64,000 nucleotides of DNA from Euphorbia lathyris. Lineage: Eukaryota > Streptophyta > Magnoliopsida > Malpighiales > Euphorbiaceae. This document shows, piece by piece, positions 55,001 to 64,000 of this stretch. Made by a program: the position numbers and the translations under genes. The notes below the pieces were generated by a model, which was not told the DNA's origin, searched no databases, and worked only from the letters and a program-made list of their open reading frames with translations. Position 1 is the stretch's first letter. Each line of letters begins with the position of its first letter. The DNA is taken from assembly GCF_963576675.1 (NCBI RefSeq), contig NC_088917.1:80338610-80402609 (forward strand), given 5' to 3'.

Positions 55001-56868
55001 TCGCATCATCTTGAATAAGGATAATCATTCAAGAACAATATCAGCTACCAATCCATGTCTAGGAATGTCAATTTCTGACACGACTACACGACTCACAGAG
55101 ACAACTCGTTTGGCACAATCATCATTCTTTTCTTTTTCTGCATTTAGTGGCGAGTACAGGATGGCTACGTTGGGGGGCGACCAATTTTACACCTATGTAA
55201 AGGGCGGCCCGGTGCATTACGCGTCCCCGCTAAGTGAGGGTCCGGGGAGGGGTCCCACCATAAGGGTGTACTGGGGGCAAGCCTTCCCCTGCCAATTTTT
55301 TTGGCAAGAGGCCGCTCCTAAGACTCGAACCCATGACCTCTCAGTCACATGACAACAACGTTTACCGTTGCGCCAAGGCTCGCCCTCAATTTTACACCTA
55401 CGTATATAGAAAAAAAAAAATCCACCCTATCTTGACACCCCCAACCCCAATCTTTCGGAGAATTGAGGGCCCGAAACCATCCCTGGTAGAGGTGATTCCA
55501 GCAACTGTGGGGTCCGAGACCCGTCCAGGCCCCCTGTCTCCGCCCCTAGACATGTGGAAATATAGAAAATATAACATGGATATGACACGACAACCAGTTG
55601 ACACCTCTAGTACATGGATTGAAGAAAATTACAAACATTTTCAAAGCGACTTTTAGGCAGAATCATGTTTGCCGAGCAAAATATCAAACAGCTCTATCCA
55701 ATTATAACACAAGAAAATAAAATAATACTCACACCTTTACTGATTTCAGTCTTCGGAGCTGCCACTGGACTATGAACTGTGTCATTTGATATCTAAAAAA
55801 CAAAGTAAAGATTATAAATTGCAATTCCATGAAGCAATAAAATTTAAGTTCTCTTAACAAATCCAGAAAGCACTTGCAATTAGGGCTGTAAATGAGCCGA
55901 GCCGTTCATGAGCCGCTCGGTGGTCTGCTCAATTTATAAATGAGTAGCTCGAGAACACGGTTTAGAAGCTCCAAGCCGAGCTTGAGCACAAACAAACTCG
56001 GCTCAAAAGCTTACGAGCAGATAATTTATCTGATTTCTCGGTTCGAGGCTCCTAAGACACCCTTTAGGTGGATCCTCTCTTAAAGAAAGCTTTCTGCGTA
56101 CGCTAGGACTCGAGTTCGAACTCGAGATCTAGCTTAAACAACTTGAGGCCCTTAACTACTCAAGCCAACCTTAATTGGTAGATGTTTAATGTTTATGAAT
56201 GTAAAATTGTATTTATGTCATTATTTTATTGGCTTAATACATCCTCAGTCCCTCCAAGTTGTCCAAAACCTGCAACTGACCCCGAACTTCAAAACGTTAC
56301 AACTAATCCCCCTCAACTTGCTTATTTGGAACAAATAACCACTCAAGTTGAGGGGGTTAGTTGTAAAGTTTTGAAGTTCAATGGGTCAGTTGCAGTTTTT
56401 GGACAACTTGAGGGGGCCGGGGAGGTATTAAGCCTATTTTATTTGATATTATTTCATTCGCGAACACAACAAAATAAAGGAGCAGCTCACGAGCTAAGCT
56501 TGTGAACAAAAAACGAGTCGGCTCATGAGCAGCTCATGAATAAACGAGCTTCTAAATGAACCTAGCTCAAACACAAATTTAAGCTTGAACCGAGCTTGTT
56601 AACATTATGACGAGCCGGCTCATGAACAAATGAGCTTCTAAACCAGCCGAGCTCAAACACAAATTTAAGCTCCAACCGAGCTTGTTAACATTATGACGAG
56701 CCGAGCTTCAGCCGGGCAAAGCTTGGGTTACAGCCCTACTTGCAATTGCTGAAAAAGGGGATTTTATGAACTTACAGTTTCAGAAGCCACAAACTGAAGC
56801 AAAACACAAGAAACCAAAATCAGGTAAAGTTGCAGAGAATTCAATTTCAATTCCAATTCCAATTCCAT
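52042..56868 (-). CDS. C-type lectin receptor-like kinase (At1g52310 type)
   Basis: Single-pass plasma-membrane receptor-like protein. Five exons, 56868-56776, 55792-55735, 54582-54157, 53855-53285 and 52567-52042, join with GT..AG introns and matching phases into 557 codons, close to Arabidopsis At1g52310. Exon 1 is a hydrophobic signal peptide. Residues ~51-192 form the C-type lectin domain (GWHISPKKRKCLKY, CWIGGRR, WKWSDNVS, CNQSYAFICML), with several N-glycosylation sequons. A transmembrane segment (~205-228) is followed by a basic stop-transfer and the kinase, with VAVKRL Lys299, HRDIRASN (Asp397) and APEF. The DFG position reads GVG (415-417) and the glycine loop is weak (GDAKTGGTY), so catalysis may be impaired. 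Ligand unknown. Confidence 0.95.
53897..54044 (-). mobile_element. Au-like SINE, copy 2, 38-bp target duplication
   Basis: The body matches copies 1 and 3 (GGTTCGAGTCTTAGGAGCGG B-box region; CCGCC then T-run at its 3' end) but its first ~35 bases are missing, so box A is lost. The 38 bases at 53859-53896 recur exactly at 54045-54082. It lies in the kinase gene's third intron, about 40 bases from the 3' splice site. Confidence 0.92.
55200..55386 (-). mobile_element. Au-like SINE, copy 3, full length
   Basis: The minus strand begins GAGGGCGAGCCTTGGCGCAA with box A (TGGCGCAACGG) and box B (GGTTCGAGTC), ending GGGCCGCCCTTT. An 18-bp duplication with one difference flanks it (CAATTTTACACCTATGTA at 55182-55199; CAATTTTACACCTACGTA at 55387-55404). 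Located in intron 2 of the kinase gene. Confidence 0.93.
55881..56738. mobile_element. hAT-type element, 858 bp, in intron 1 of the kinase gene
   Basis: The TIR TAGGGCTGTAA/TTACAGCCCTA is flanked on both sides by the 8-bp duplication CTTGCAAT (55873-55880; 56739-56746). The interior has many short GAGCCGAGC/GCTCGTTTA words. No transposase, so non-autonomous. Confidence 0.92.
56231..56436. mobile_element. foldback MITE nested in the hAT element
   Basis: GGCTTAATACATCCTCAGTC at the left is mirrored by GAGGTATTAAGCC at the right. Inner AAGTTGTCCAAAACCTGCAA pairs with TTGCAGTTTTTGGACAACTT. Almost the full 206 bp can fold back. It is related by its GGCTTAATA ends to elements at 31631 and 37632. 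Confidence 0.85.
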
Positions 56869-57433
56869 GACAGTTCTTCCCCAATTCCTACAGTACAAAT
56901 TTTAAAATTCAAAACCAAACTAACAAAGCAGAAACACAAAACCCTAAATTGCAGCTTGGTTAGCCAGAAATGGAAATCAGAAGCAAGATTGAAATTTTAC
57001 CTGTGAAATGAATTGGGGTTTAGAGGAAAATAGTCATTTTGGGGGGTTTTAATCTGCAGAAGAGCGAAGCCGGAAGAAATTGGAGTTTATCTTGTCGGTA
57101 ATAGCTGGTTTTGTGTTCGGACAAGCAGTAGTTATTATTATTCACAAGGTTGAGGCAGTCAACCGTTGAGACTTTATGATGGTAGTTAGGGTGAGCCCGT
57201 TGTTTAAATTTATTAAGGGTGTACAGTTTAATTCAAAAAGTAATGTTTTTCATTTAAACTATATAGTATTAATTATTAAATTTTTTTTTTTTTGAGAAAA
57301 TTAATTATTAGTAGTATTTTTCTTTAGGAATTTTTTCAGTATGTTTGATAATTCAATTTAAAGTTTTTAATTTGACTAAAATTATTTAATATTTCACTAT
57401 TTTATATAAAAAAATTAATTAATTTTTTAAGAG
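56869..57433 (-). promoter_or_regulatory. upstream region of the lectin receptor kinase
   Basis: Non-coding. Starts with the likely 5' UTR (minus strand, about 56869-57060) rich in AATTGGAATT-like repeats overlapping the start codon. No clear TATA box. Confidence 0.4.
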
Positions 57434-57900
57434 TTAAGGTGCAAAAATACCCCTAACGTTTTGGGTCAGGAGCAATTTTACCCCTAACGTCTAAAATTGT
57501 GCAATTTTACCCCTAACGTTGGAAGCCAAAAGCAAGTTTGCCCATAACGTTAATAAACTGGGTTAATTTGAGAAATAATTCATCATGAATATTGTTATCT
57601 ACATTTCATACGTGTGTCATTTTATCAATAATCAATCACAAACATTCGTTGGGATGTGAAAAAAATAAAAAAAAAATAAAAAAATATACTGTCCTTTTGT
57701 ACGTATTAGACAAAAAAAATCAAAAAATCCACCGAATTTATAAATATTAATCTCAAATTCTAGTATTAAATTATAAAAAATATGAAATCATTTTTTAGAA
57801 CGAATTAAACTATAAAAAACATGAAATCCTTTTTTATTAAATTATAAAAAATATAAAATTGCTCATGGTCCAAAAGGTTAGGGGTATTTTTGCACCTTAA
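57434..57900. mobile_element. MITE with TTAAGGTGCAAAAATACCCC ends
   Basis: The left TTAAGGTGCAAAAATACCCC is exactly inverted at the right. Near the left end the phrase TTTTACCCCTAACGT occurs twice. Non-coding, 467 bp. Confidence 0.85.
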
Positions 57901-58930
57901 CCCTTTTTTTAATTTGACACTCTTTTAAAATAATTTTTTGAAAAAAGTGTCAAAAACATACTCGTTGGTTTAAAAAGTTGCGAATAGAGGTTTGTGGTAT
58001 ATTTTTATAAAATAAAGTATTTTAAGTTACATTGTTAAATTCTAATTATAATCCAGAGCATTTTTATTATAAAAAATCCTATATTACAATTTACATATAT
58101 CAACAAAACACAACCTCCTAAATTAAAATAATACGTGGGATATTTTACATTTTTTTACTAATATAACGGTTTATGAATTAAATTGATATTTAAAATCATT
58201 TTACATTGCTATTTGCAATTCGATTTTAAAGTATGTGTTTTGTCAATATGTAAATGAAATTTTTAAAAAGATAAAAATGTATTTATTGTCATGAGAGCTT
58301 AATAGTGTAATTTAAAATATTTTATTTTATAAAATAAACATTTCATAGATTATTTACTTTATTTAAGCATTTTTTTTGTAAATATTTTATTTTATTTTTT
58401 ATCCTAATTTTCATAAGATAAATAATTTATTAATCTCTATATTTTTACCTTACACATTGTTTAGTTCTTGTATTTTAATAATGTATTATTAAAAATGTTA
58501 TTTCAAGGGTTCCAAAAAAAATGTTATTTTAAAAATTTGAGTAAATTATATACGTGGTGTACAACATTTACACCAAATCACACTTTGGTGTACAACCAAA
58601 ATTTTGTCACACCAAATCGTACGAACTTCAGGTGACCTCCCACTAAAGTGTACAACCGGTTTTTGTGACCGGTCAATGCTGGTCAACTATGCCACGTCAG
58701 CATTTTTCATTGTAGAATTAAAAAAAAGTGGGACCCAGTCTTTATGGAATGGCTAATATAACCTTATTCTTTATAAATTTACTAAAATACCCTCATCTTT
58801 TTTCTTCAACCGCTCTCTCCCATTTCTCTCTCTCACTCCTCTCTCTACCATTTCTCTCTCAACTATGCCACACCTTCACAAATGGGGAAGGCGAATCAAA
58901 GGCATAACTAAAATAAGCAGGGCAAGCCTC
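57901..58930. other. AT-rich region without a recognised gene
   Basis: Contains a possible MITE remnant at 58555-58690 (GGTGTACAACATTTACACC is locally palindromic) and a pyrimidine-rich TCTCTC stretch at 58800-58860. Nothing else is recognised. Confidence 0.5.
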
Positions 58931-58933
58931 CTT

Positions 58934-60296
58934 AGAGCAACTCTAGTGGTCATATTTTGGACCACTTTGTAATTTTCAGGGAGTCTCCAACCAGTAGAGG
59001 TGAAGACTGGAGACTCCCCAAATCCTAGCAGGTCGCTTAATCCAGCGACCTGCTTGGAAAAAAAATGCTTCATCATATATTAAGAACAAAATATGGAATT
59101 GTGATACACTTGCCTGTGCTATGAAGGAAAAAGTAGGAGCGTGGGTATCATTTCTATAAATTGACGCGTTAAACTTTTGAAAAGGAAAAGAAAGTGGCCG
59201 ACAAACCTGCAGTGGCACATGTTGCTATATTTTAATTAAAAATTGGTTTGAACCAATGTAATACTATATTCAAAATTGGTTGATGAACCAATTTAATAGT
59301 ATATTATTTTGTTTTTTTCAGGTTTCATATATATATATAAAACAGAACGGTAATATTTTGAATTGAAATTCTTTTCATACATAATTTGATATCAAACGGT
59401 AATATAACGGTAATATTTTATTTACACTATAAAACATCTCATTTAACCCATAAAAATCACATTCAATTTAAAAACCATCTTCCACTCTTAATATATTTTT
59501 ATACAATGGATTCCAATGATGAATACAGTCAATATTATTCTTACGTTCCAAATTCTCAAAACGTAGCGAATCCAAATTCCCAAAACCCGACTCCAACTAC
59601 TTATAATTCTCAAAGTTCTCCAATCCGACCTATTCCACGTAATTTTCAATATGATCCTAATATGTCATATGCTTCGAGTCCTCCCATTCACTATAATCAC
59701 GACGGTTACTTCCCTCATGTGAATGCAGCAGGTAATCGGCCAATGATGCCGGGATACTTTTCTCGTATCCCGTATCCTCAAGAACCATATATAGTTCCTG
59801 AAAATATGAGAAGAGACATCTTTGGATCGTCCACCATGCCAGACGAATCTCCGAACACCGGTTCCGTTGCCGAGTCTGAAGTTCCAATAGTTCAGGAACC
59901 AAATGCAAACAATAAAAAATCAACGAAAATGAAGTGGACCAATGTACGTGATGTACATTTATGCCAGAGTTGGTTGATAATAACCACAGATCCAATTGTG
60001 GGCACAAATCAAGCGAGAAGGGATTATTGGAAAAAAATTGCAGGTTACTATAATCAATGGAAGAAGGAAGGTCCTGATGTGAATGACCAAATAGCTTCCT
60101 GTCATTGGTACAAATTTAGTAAGGATGTATCTGCTTTCCATGGAGCATACACTACCATTAGGGATAGCCATCCAAGCGGTCACGATGAAGCACAGGTAAT
60201 TAGTAAGGCCAATGAGCTATTTACTCAGAGATGTAATAAAAAAATTTACTTATATGCATTGTTGGGAAATCCTCAAAGGACAGCCTAAGTGGCATG
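58934..60296 (+). mobile_element. PIF/Harbinger-like element, right part lost to the copia insertion
   Basis: GAGCAACTCTAGTGGTC preceded by TTA resembles the Harbinger-type end GAGCATCTCCAACC seen at 30078. Some 570 bases on comes the Myb/SANT-like ORF typical of the accessory gene of these elements. The second copia LTR begins at 60297, and no transposase ORF or second end is visible. Confidence 0.6.
59506..60288 (+). CDS. Myb/SANT-like (Harbinger ORF1 / 'GST T3-like') protein, C-terminus altered
   Basis: The start is chosen at MDSNDEYSQYY (59506); an upstream in-frame ATG at 59386 would add a 40-residue hydrophobic lead unlike the family. The first ~145 residues are low-complexity (Asn, Pro, Tyr, Ser). 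The trihelix/Myb-like domain follows: MKWTNVRDVHLCQSWL (~146-161), TDPIVGTNQARRDYWKKIA, then CHWYKFSKDVSAFHGAY. The end is EAQVISKANELF followed by YALLGNPQRTA, where the family normally has an H.WxxLR..PKW motif. The frame stops eight bases before the copia LTR. Such proteins act with PIF/Harbinger transposases, and host-domesticated versions exist. Expression unknown. Confidence 0.7.
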   Translation: MDSNDEYSQYYSYVPNSQNVANPNSQNPTPTTYNSQSSPIRPIPRNFQYDPNMSYASSPPIHYNHDGYFPHVNAAGNRPMMPGYFSRIPYPQEPYIVPENMRRDIFGSSTMPDESPNTGSVAESEVPIVQEPNANNKKSTKMKWTNVRDVHLCQSWLIITTDPIVGTNQARRDYWKKIAGYYNQWKKEGPDVNDQIASCHWYKFSKDVSAFHGAYTTIRDSHPSGHDEAQVISKANELFTQRCNKKIYLYALLGNPQRTA

Positions 60297-61625
60297 TGTT
60301 GGTCCTTTATAACGTAACAAGTTAGTTCCAAGGGGGGGTTAGGAACTATTTAAAATTTTATACGTTGAGGCTGACTTCTTTTTCTTTGAAAAAGGTTTAC
60401 TCAACGCGCTGAGTGAACTTAAGACACTAGCTTAGTCAACTGGTGACTAAGTCAGCTTCTTTCCTTGAGTCAGAAGATAGCACTTGAGTCTATTCCTAAA
60501 CTCAGATACTCAATGCACACAACTCAGCGTGACCTCTTTACTTAGTCAGTTTTGTTTAAGCAAGCAAAATATGTATAAGGAGTTTAAGGTTAGAGAGATG
60601 TTACTCAGCAGATTTATCCAGGTTCGGCCTCTATGCCTACGTCCTGTCCCCGGAACACGTTCCGAGCTTTCGAATTCTCTACTGAGCTCTTTAACGGTAG
60701 AGCATCAAACCTTTTACAACAAGAAGCTGAGTATAACAAGAGTACCTTCCTCTATACCTCTACTCACTCCTATTCTATTGCTGAGTACTATAACCGAGTA
60801 CTCAGCCTCTCCTTTCTAATTCTAGAAATGATAATAAGTTTGTCCTAAACAACAATTGCTAAGACACTTTAGATGATTGGATAATCACTCTAGACTTTTA
60901 CACAGTAATATGGAAATTGGTGTAAGTATTTGCTTTGCTTTTTCTCACAGATTCTTCGAGTGTGAATTTGGTCAGCGTAATGGCTAATTGAAGATCTGCA
61001 TCGAATGAAGCAACTGAAAGGTCTATTTATAGTGACACTTGAGATATCAGTTATTTCAAATTTCGAAATAACCGTTGGAGGGAAACGGCTTGATGTCGTT
61101 GTCACTCAGTACACGCTCAGTGCCGTTGGCCAATCAGATTATTGTATCTTCTGTCTTCGGTCAGTGCTGAGCAGCTTTTAGACAGACAGGCAGAATGTTT
61201 CGCCTTTTATGGCAAAGTCTTCCAGACAGCTTTCTGTGTCTTCTGAACTTTACCCAAAGTAGAAATACTTTGTCTTGAAGTTATTCCTTGCTCAGCTGCT
61301 GTCTTGTACTCTTTGTCGTCCAACTCAGCAGCTTTGTTCCGAAGTAGATAAAGAAAGTCTTCCAAATCCTTCTTCATGCTGAGCTGCGTTTTGTCCACAA
61401 CGACAGCGTTTTGTTTACACGGGCCGAGTTGTCTTGGGCCTTTGACTTTCCTTTGGGCCTTTAGCCTTTTAGTCTTTATGTCTTATAAATAATTTAACTC
61501 AACATTGAACAAACACATTAGTGTAATAAATCAAAGCATTTAAACTTAGTGTGTTTTAGAATATTTTTAAACATATACTCAAATAATTTTGTCAAATCAA
61601 AATCACGTGGAAAGGTGTTTCAACA
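60297..61625 (-). repeat. 3' LTR of the second copia element
   Basis: TGTTGA...CCAACA on the minus strand, ~1.33 kb, aligned throughout with 3187-4524. Its left neighbour GCATG (60292-60296) should be the 5-bp target duplication. Confidence 0.9.
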
Positions 61626-61639
61626 AACTCCCCCATTTT
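61626..61639 (-). other. polypurine tract
   Basis: Minus strand AAAATGGGGGAGTT, immediately before the LTR: the plus-strand primer site of the element. It proves this LTR is the 3' one. Confidence 0.88.
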
Positions 61640-62098
61640 GATGTTGGCAAAACTATTCAGTGAAGAACTCAGTTTTGAGCTCCCCCATGATAGTTGACCT
61701 TTTATAACTTAATAAATTCCCCCGTAAGGGTTGAGCTACTGACACAGTTTTACTCTAAACATTTTAAGGTTTAATCGAGTAAGTCCTAGGTCAGTTTTCA
61801 AATAAAGGTCAGCTCATGAAACATATTCTATTAACTCAGTTTTAAGCGGAAGATTTAACTATCAGAGAGCGCTGAGTATTTTGTTGTTCAATGAGTCTTA
61901 TAAGACAATGTTAACAGCATACAATCAGAAGACATTAAGAATGATAAACACAGTTGATGTATGCAACATATAATAGCTCAGCATCACATAAGATTTTAAT
62001 CAAGTTGAAAAATTTGATGCAAGCATAGTATTAATAAGTAATCAGCATTAAACATAACAGGGATACTTAAGACTTAGAAACTAGCTATCCTAACTACG

Positions 62099-62845
62099 CT
62101 ATTTCTTCTTATATATCAATTTTCCCTTTCCCTTAGGCTGACTACTTCTAGCAGCCTCATGCTGAGTTCTTCCTGTTTGTTCTTTCTCCCCCGTTTTGGC
62201 AGCATCGGGAGGAGGAGGAGGCCTAAAGGTGCTGTTTTGAGCAGCTTCAGATATGCGAGCTGAGAAGTCCTTCAGCTTGCTAGTGCTTTCATTTATGCCA
62301 TCAAAGATACCAACACCATCGTCGAATACTTCTTGAGGCACACCAATTTCAGCAGCGCTGAGGATGCTCAGTGCGTAGGCTTGAGATTTACCCATCCAAG
62401 TGAGTGTATCAGTCAGCGCAGCATAAGCTTGATGAAACATCTTGAGCAGAGATGAGTCATAGAACTGACGCTGAATGTTGGAATGACGGACATGGGTAAA
62501 GATTTGATGTGTATACTGGACAATCTCATTCTGCTTCATCTGGTCAGTGTCCATCTCTGCCTTGTTTAGATTCAGAAGACGAACAACTTCGCCGATCTGT
62601 TCTACTGAGCATTGGGAGTAAGAGGAAAGCTGATGGTTTGTCTTCTCTTGCTCAGTTTGAAGCTAGGTGAATAACTGATGAACTTCGGTAGAAGTTGCAT
62701 ACCCTGAGTTCGTAGCTGACAATGCTTGAAATTGTCCCTGAAGGGAGTTGATATGTTGAACCATGGTCAGTTGGAGTTCAACCAACTTTGTTATGGACTC
62801 CTGCTTTGGTTGTTGAGCTTGGATATTGATCATTACACTCAGCAA
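62099..62845 (-). pseudogene. copia 3' extra ORF, distal part
   Basis: Two open stretches (62845-62663 and 62554-62099) read in the same general context. The first is a helical, Gln-rich segment (QLTMVQHINSLQGQFQ, likely coiled coil). The second has WMGKSQAYALSILSAAEIG, a proline run (FRPPPPPDA) and a basic tail (KGKGKLIYKKK). They lie between pol and the 3' LTR, where Sireviruses carry an extra ORF sometimes called env-like. No transmembrane segment is evident here. Interrupted by stops. Confidence 0.55.
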
Positions 62846-62976
62846 GTCTTTTAGACCTCGAACCTCGTTGAGAAGTTGAGTGACTTATGGAAGCTGAGTG
62901 GACTCATTATCGGCAGACCCAGCAGCAGTGTCTGAAGTTTGATGAAGGTCTTGGATCAAGGCCTGAGCCGAGTTAA

Positions 62977-63465
62977 TTATCCTTCTACCAGACTCAGTGG
63001 AGTGAGGTAGTTGTATGAGTCTTCATTAGTTTGACCAGCTGGTGGAGGAGTGAGATTCAATGCATCATTTATAGTGCCATTGGGGTCAGTGACTGGTCTT
63101 AGTGTTTCACCCTGCACTTGTTCTGTAGAATGGAGAGGTGATTGAACAACAACATTGGATGCAGGTTCAGAGTCAGGCTGAAGCTGACTTTCTGTTGAAG
63201 GTTGGATAGGTTCAGTGTTGACTGGAGCAGGAATTTCCTTAGCTGGCAAAGGGCTAGGTTCAGCATCTGCATTGAGAATTGGCTCGGTGTTAGTTGGGTT
63301 CTCAGAAGCATCTAAGTCGGCTTGCTCCTGTGGAAGAGAAACAAAGGCTTGCTTTTCAGTGTGCTCTGGCAGAGTAGTAGAAGATTTCTTGAAGAATTTT
63401 AGCTTTATAGTCGATGGATCGGTGGTTGGTCTTTTCTGCGTTAAGTCATCCATGACGTCAAGCAC
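62977..63465 (-). pseudogene. copia 3' extra ORF, middle part (frameshifted)
   Basis: A 162-codon frame rich in Pro, Thr, Ser and Glu (for example LKFFKKSSTTLPEHTEKQAF, TNTEPI, NTEPIQPSTESQLQP). It is out of frame with the acidic part to its right; the change falls in the A/G-rich run near 63490-63510. It ends in a TAA at 62977. Confidence 0.55.
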
Positions 63466-64000
63466 AGTTGTTGGGTGTGCCTTGACAAGTCTTCTTCTTT
63501 TTTTCCTGGGTCCTTGGAGGAGTGGGATCAGCGTGGATTGATTGAATTGAATGAGATGGGGAATTTACTCCTTCATCAGCATCCTGCTGTTCTGTTTGCT
63601 CAGCACCTTTTTCTATAGTCAACTCAGTGGGAGTTAGCTCAGCATCTTCTTCACTTGTTGTCTCCTCAGTGTCATCCTGACCACTCTCCTCTCCTTCTTC
63701 TTCTTGCTCATCATCCTGATCTTCCTCATCTAATTCTTCTTCCAACTGTTCAATGAACTGATCATCCAGTTCAACTTCATCGTTTTGTTGCTCAGCGGCA
63801 ATACCTTGACTCTGAGTATAGTGAGAGTGGTCGGGAACAAAGAAGCCAGCAGGAATGGCATCGACTGGACTTAACTCCGAAGAGTTCTTCTGCTTCTTAC
63901 TCAGAGGTTCTTCATCAATGTTTTCCCTTTCATCTGCCTCAGGCTCATCTTGCCTAGGTCTTTTCTCAACTGACTTGGGCTCAGCTTGTGCAGTCGTTCC
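63458..64000 (-). pseudogene. copia 3' extra ORF, acidic N-terminal part (open to window edge)
   Basis: The frame is open from 64000 to 63458. It runs through Glu/Asp-rich text (PEADERENIDEEP, then a long E/D run near 63650-63740) and ends PTPPRTQEKKKKTCQGTPNN. The high acidity, low complexity and position before the PPT fit the extra ORF region of Sirevirus-like elements rather than pol. No enzymatic motif. Confidence 0.6.

Larger units (their letters stand above)
60297..64000 (-). mobile_element. second Sirevirus-like copia element, 3' part (runs out of window)
   Basis: The 3' LTR (61625-60297) is followed rightwards by a polypurine tract and the 3' extra-ORF region. The 5' part lies beyond 64000. 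It is the same family as the element at 309-4524. Confidence 0.85.

Noticed and set aside
59657..60183. Minus-strand ORFs opposite the Myb/SANT-like ORF
   Set aside because: Shadow frames of the plus-strand gene.

Overview
The window is eudicot nuclear DNA. It carries spliced plant-type genes, tRNA-Leu(CAA) genes with Pol III T-runs, copia and Athila-like gypsy LTR elements, a plant L1-type LINE, Au-like SINEs, and many MITEs. It is mostly an accessory, transposon-rich region around two apparently intact host genes. All calls come from reading the sequence; no searches were run, so family names are by recognition.

Layout. 309-4524: decayed minus-strand copia (Sirevirus-like) element with 5' LTR and PBS, cut off inside integrase. 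4530-7546: about four tandem units with minus-strand DUF4283 (LINE ORF1-like) fragments and ATT microsatellites. 7548-8090: a CACTA-type terminus. 8314-16012: an Athila-like element arranged LTR-internal-LTR-internal-LTR, with an exact 3018-bp period and a 5-bp ATATG duplication at its outer edges. 16735-22090: two copies of a block ending in tRNA-Leu(CAA), one a pseudogene and one intact. Between them lie a second CACTA-type end and a broken four-exon ubiquitin-conjugating-enzyme-like gene followed by two strong hairpins. 22381-25050: a second, 5'-LTR-only Athila-like element. 25055-26195: the C-terminal part (SWIM remnant plus OTU domain) of a MULE-type gene. 26352-31344: a large palindrome, a Harbinger-like element holding a nested foldback element, a long-TIR MITE and a SINE.

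Host gene 1 (31405-39590, minus) is a biotin-pathway 8-amino-7-oxononanoate synthase. It has eleven exons that join without a break into 472 codons, and its introns are full of MITEs and tandem repeats. Head-to-head with it at 39977 is a FAR1/MULE-like pseudogene that has the N-terminal and SWIM parts but lacks the transposase core.

41740-49985 is a third copy of the tRNA-Leu block, opened by a 5.3-kb minus-strand LINE and a 1.4-kb Mutator-like element with long TIRs. It ends in an intact tRNA-Leu(CAA).

Host gene 2 (52042-56868, minus) is a C-type-lectin receptor-like kinase of the Arabidopsis At1g52310 type. Five exons join into 557 codons. The kinase has HRD but GVG in place of DFG. Its introns hold a hAT element with an 8-bp TSD and two Au-like SINEs with 38-bp and 18-bp TSDs. 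57434-64000 holds a MITE, a Harbinger-type Myb/SANT-like ORF, and the 3' LTR and 3' extra-ORF region of a second copia element that runs out of the window.

I did not find a wholly new molecular system. The most unusual structures are the tandem Athila array, the triplicated tRNA-Leu block, the hairpin pair behind the broken E2 gene, and the CGCGAA-rich Mutator-like element.
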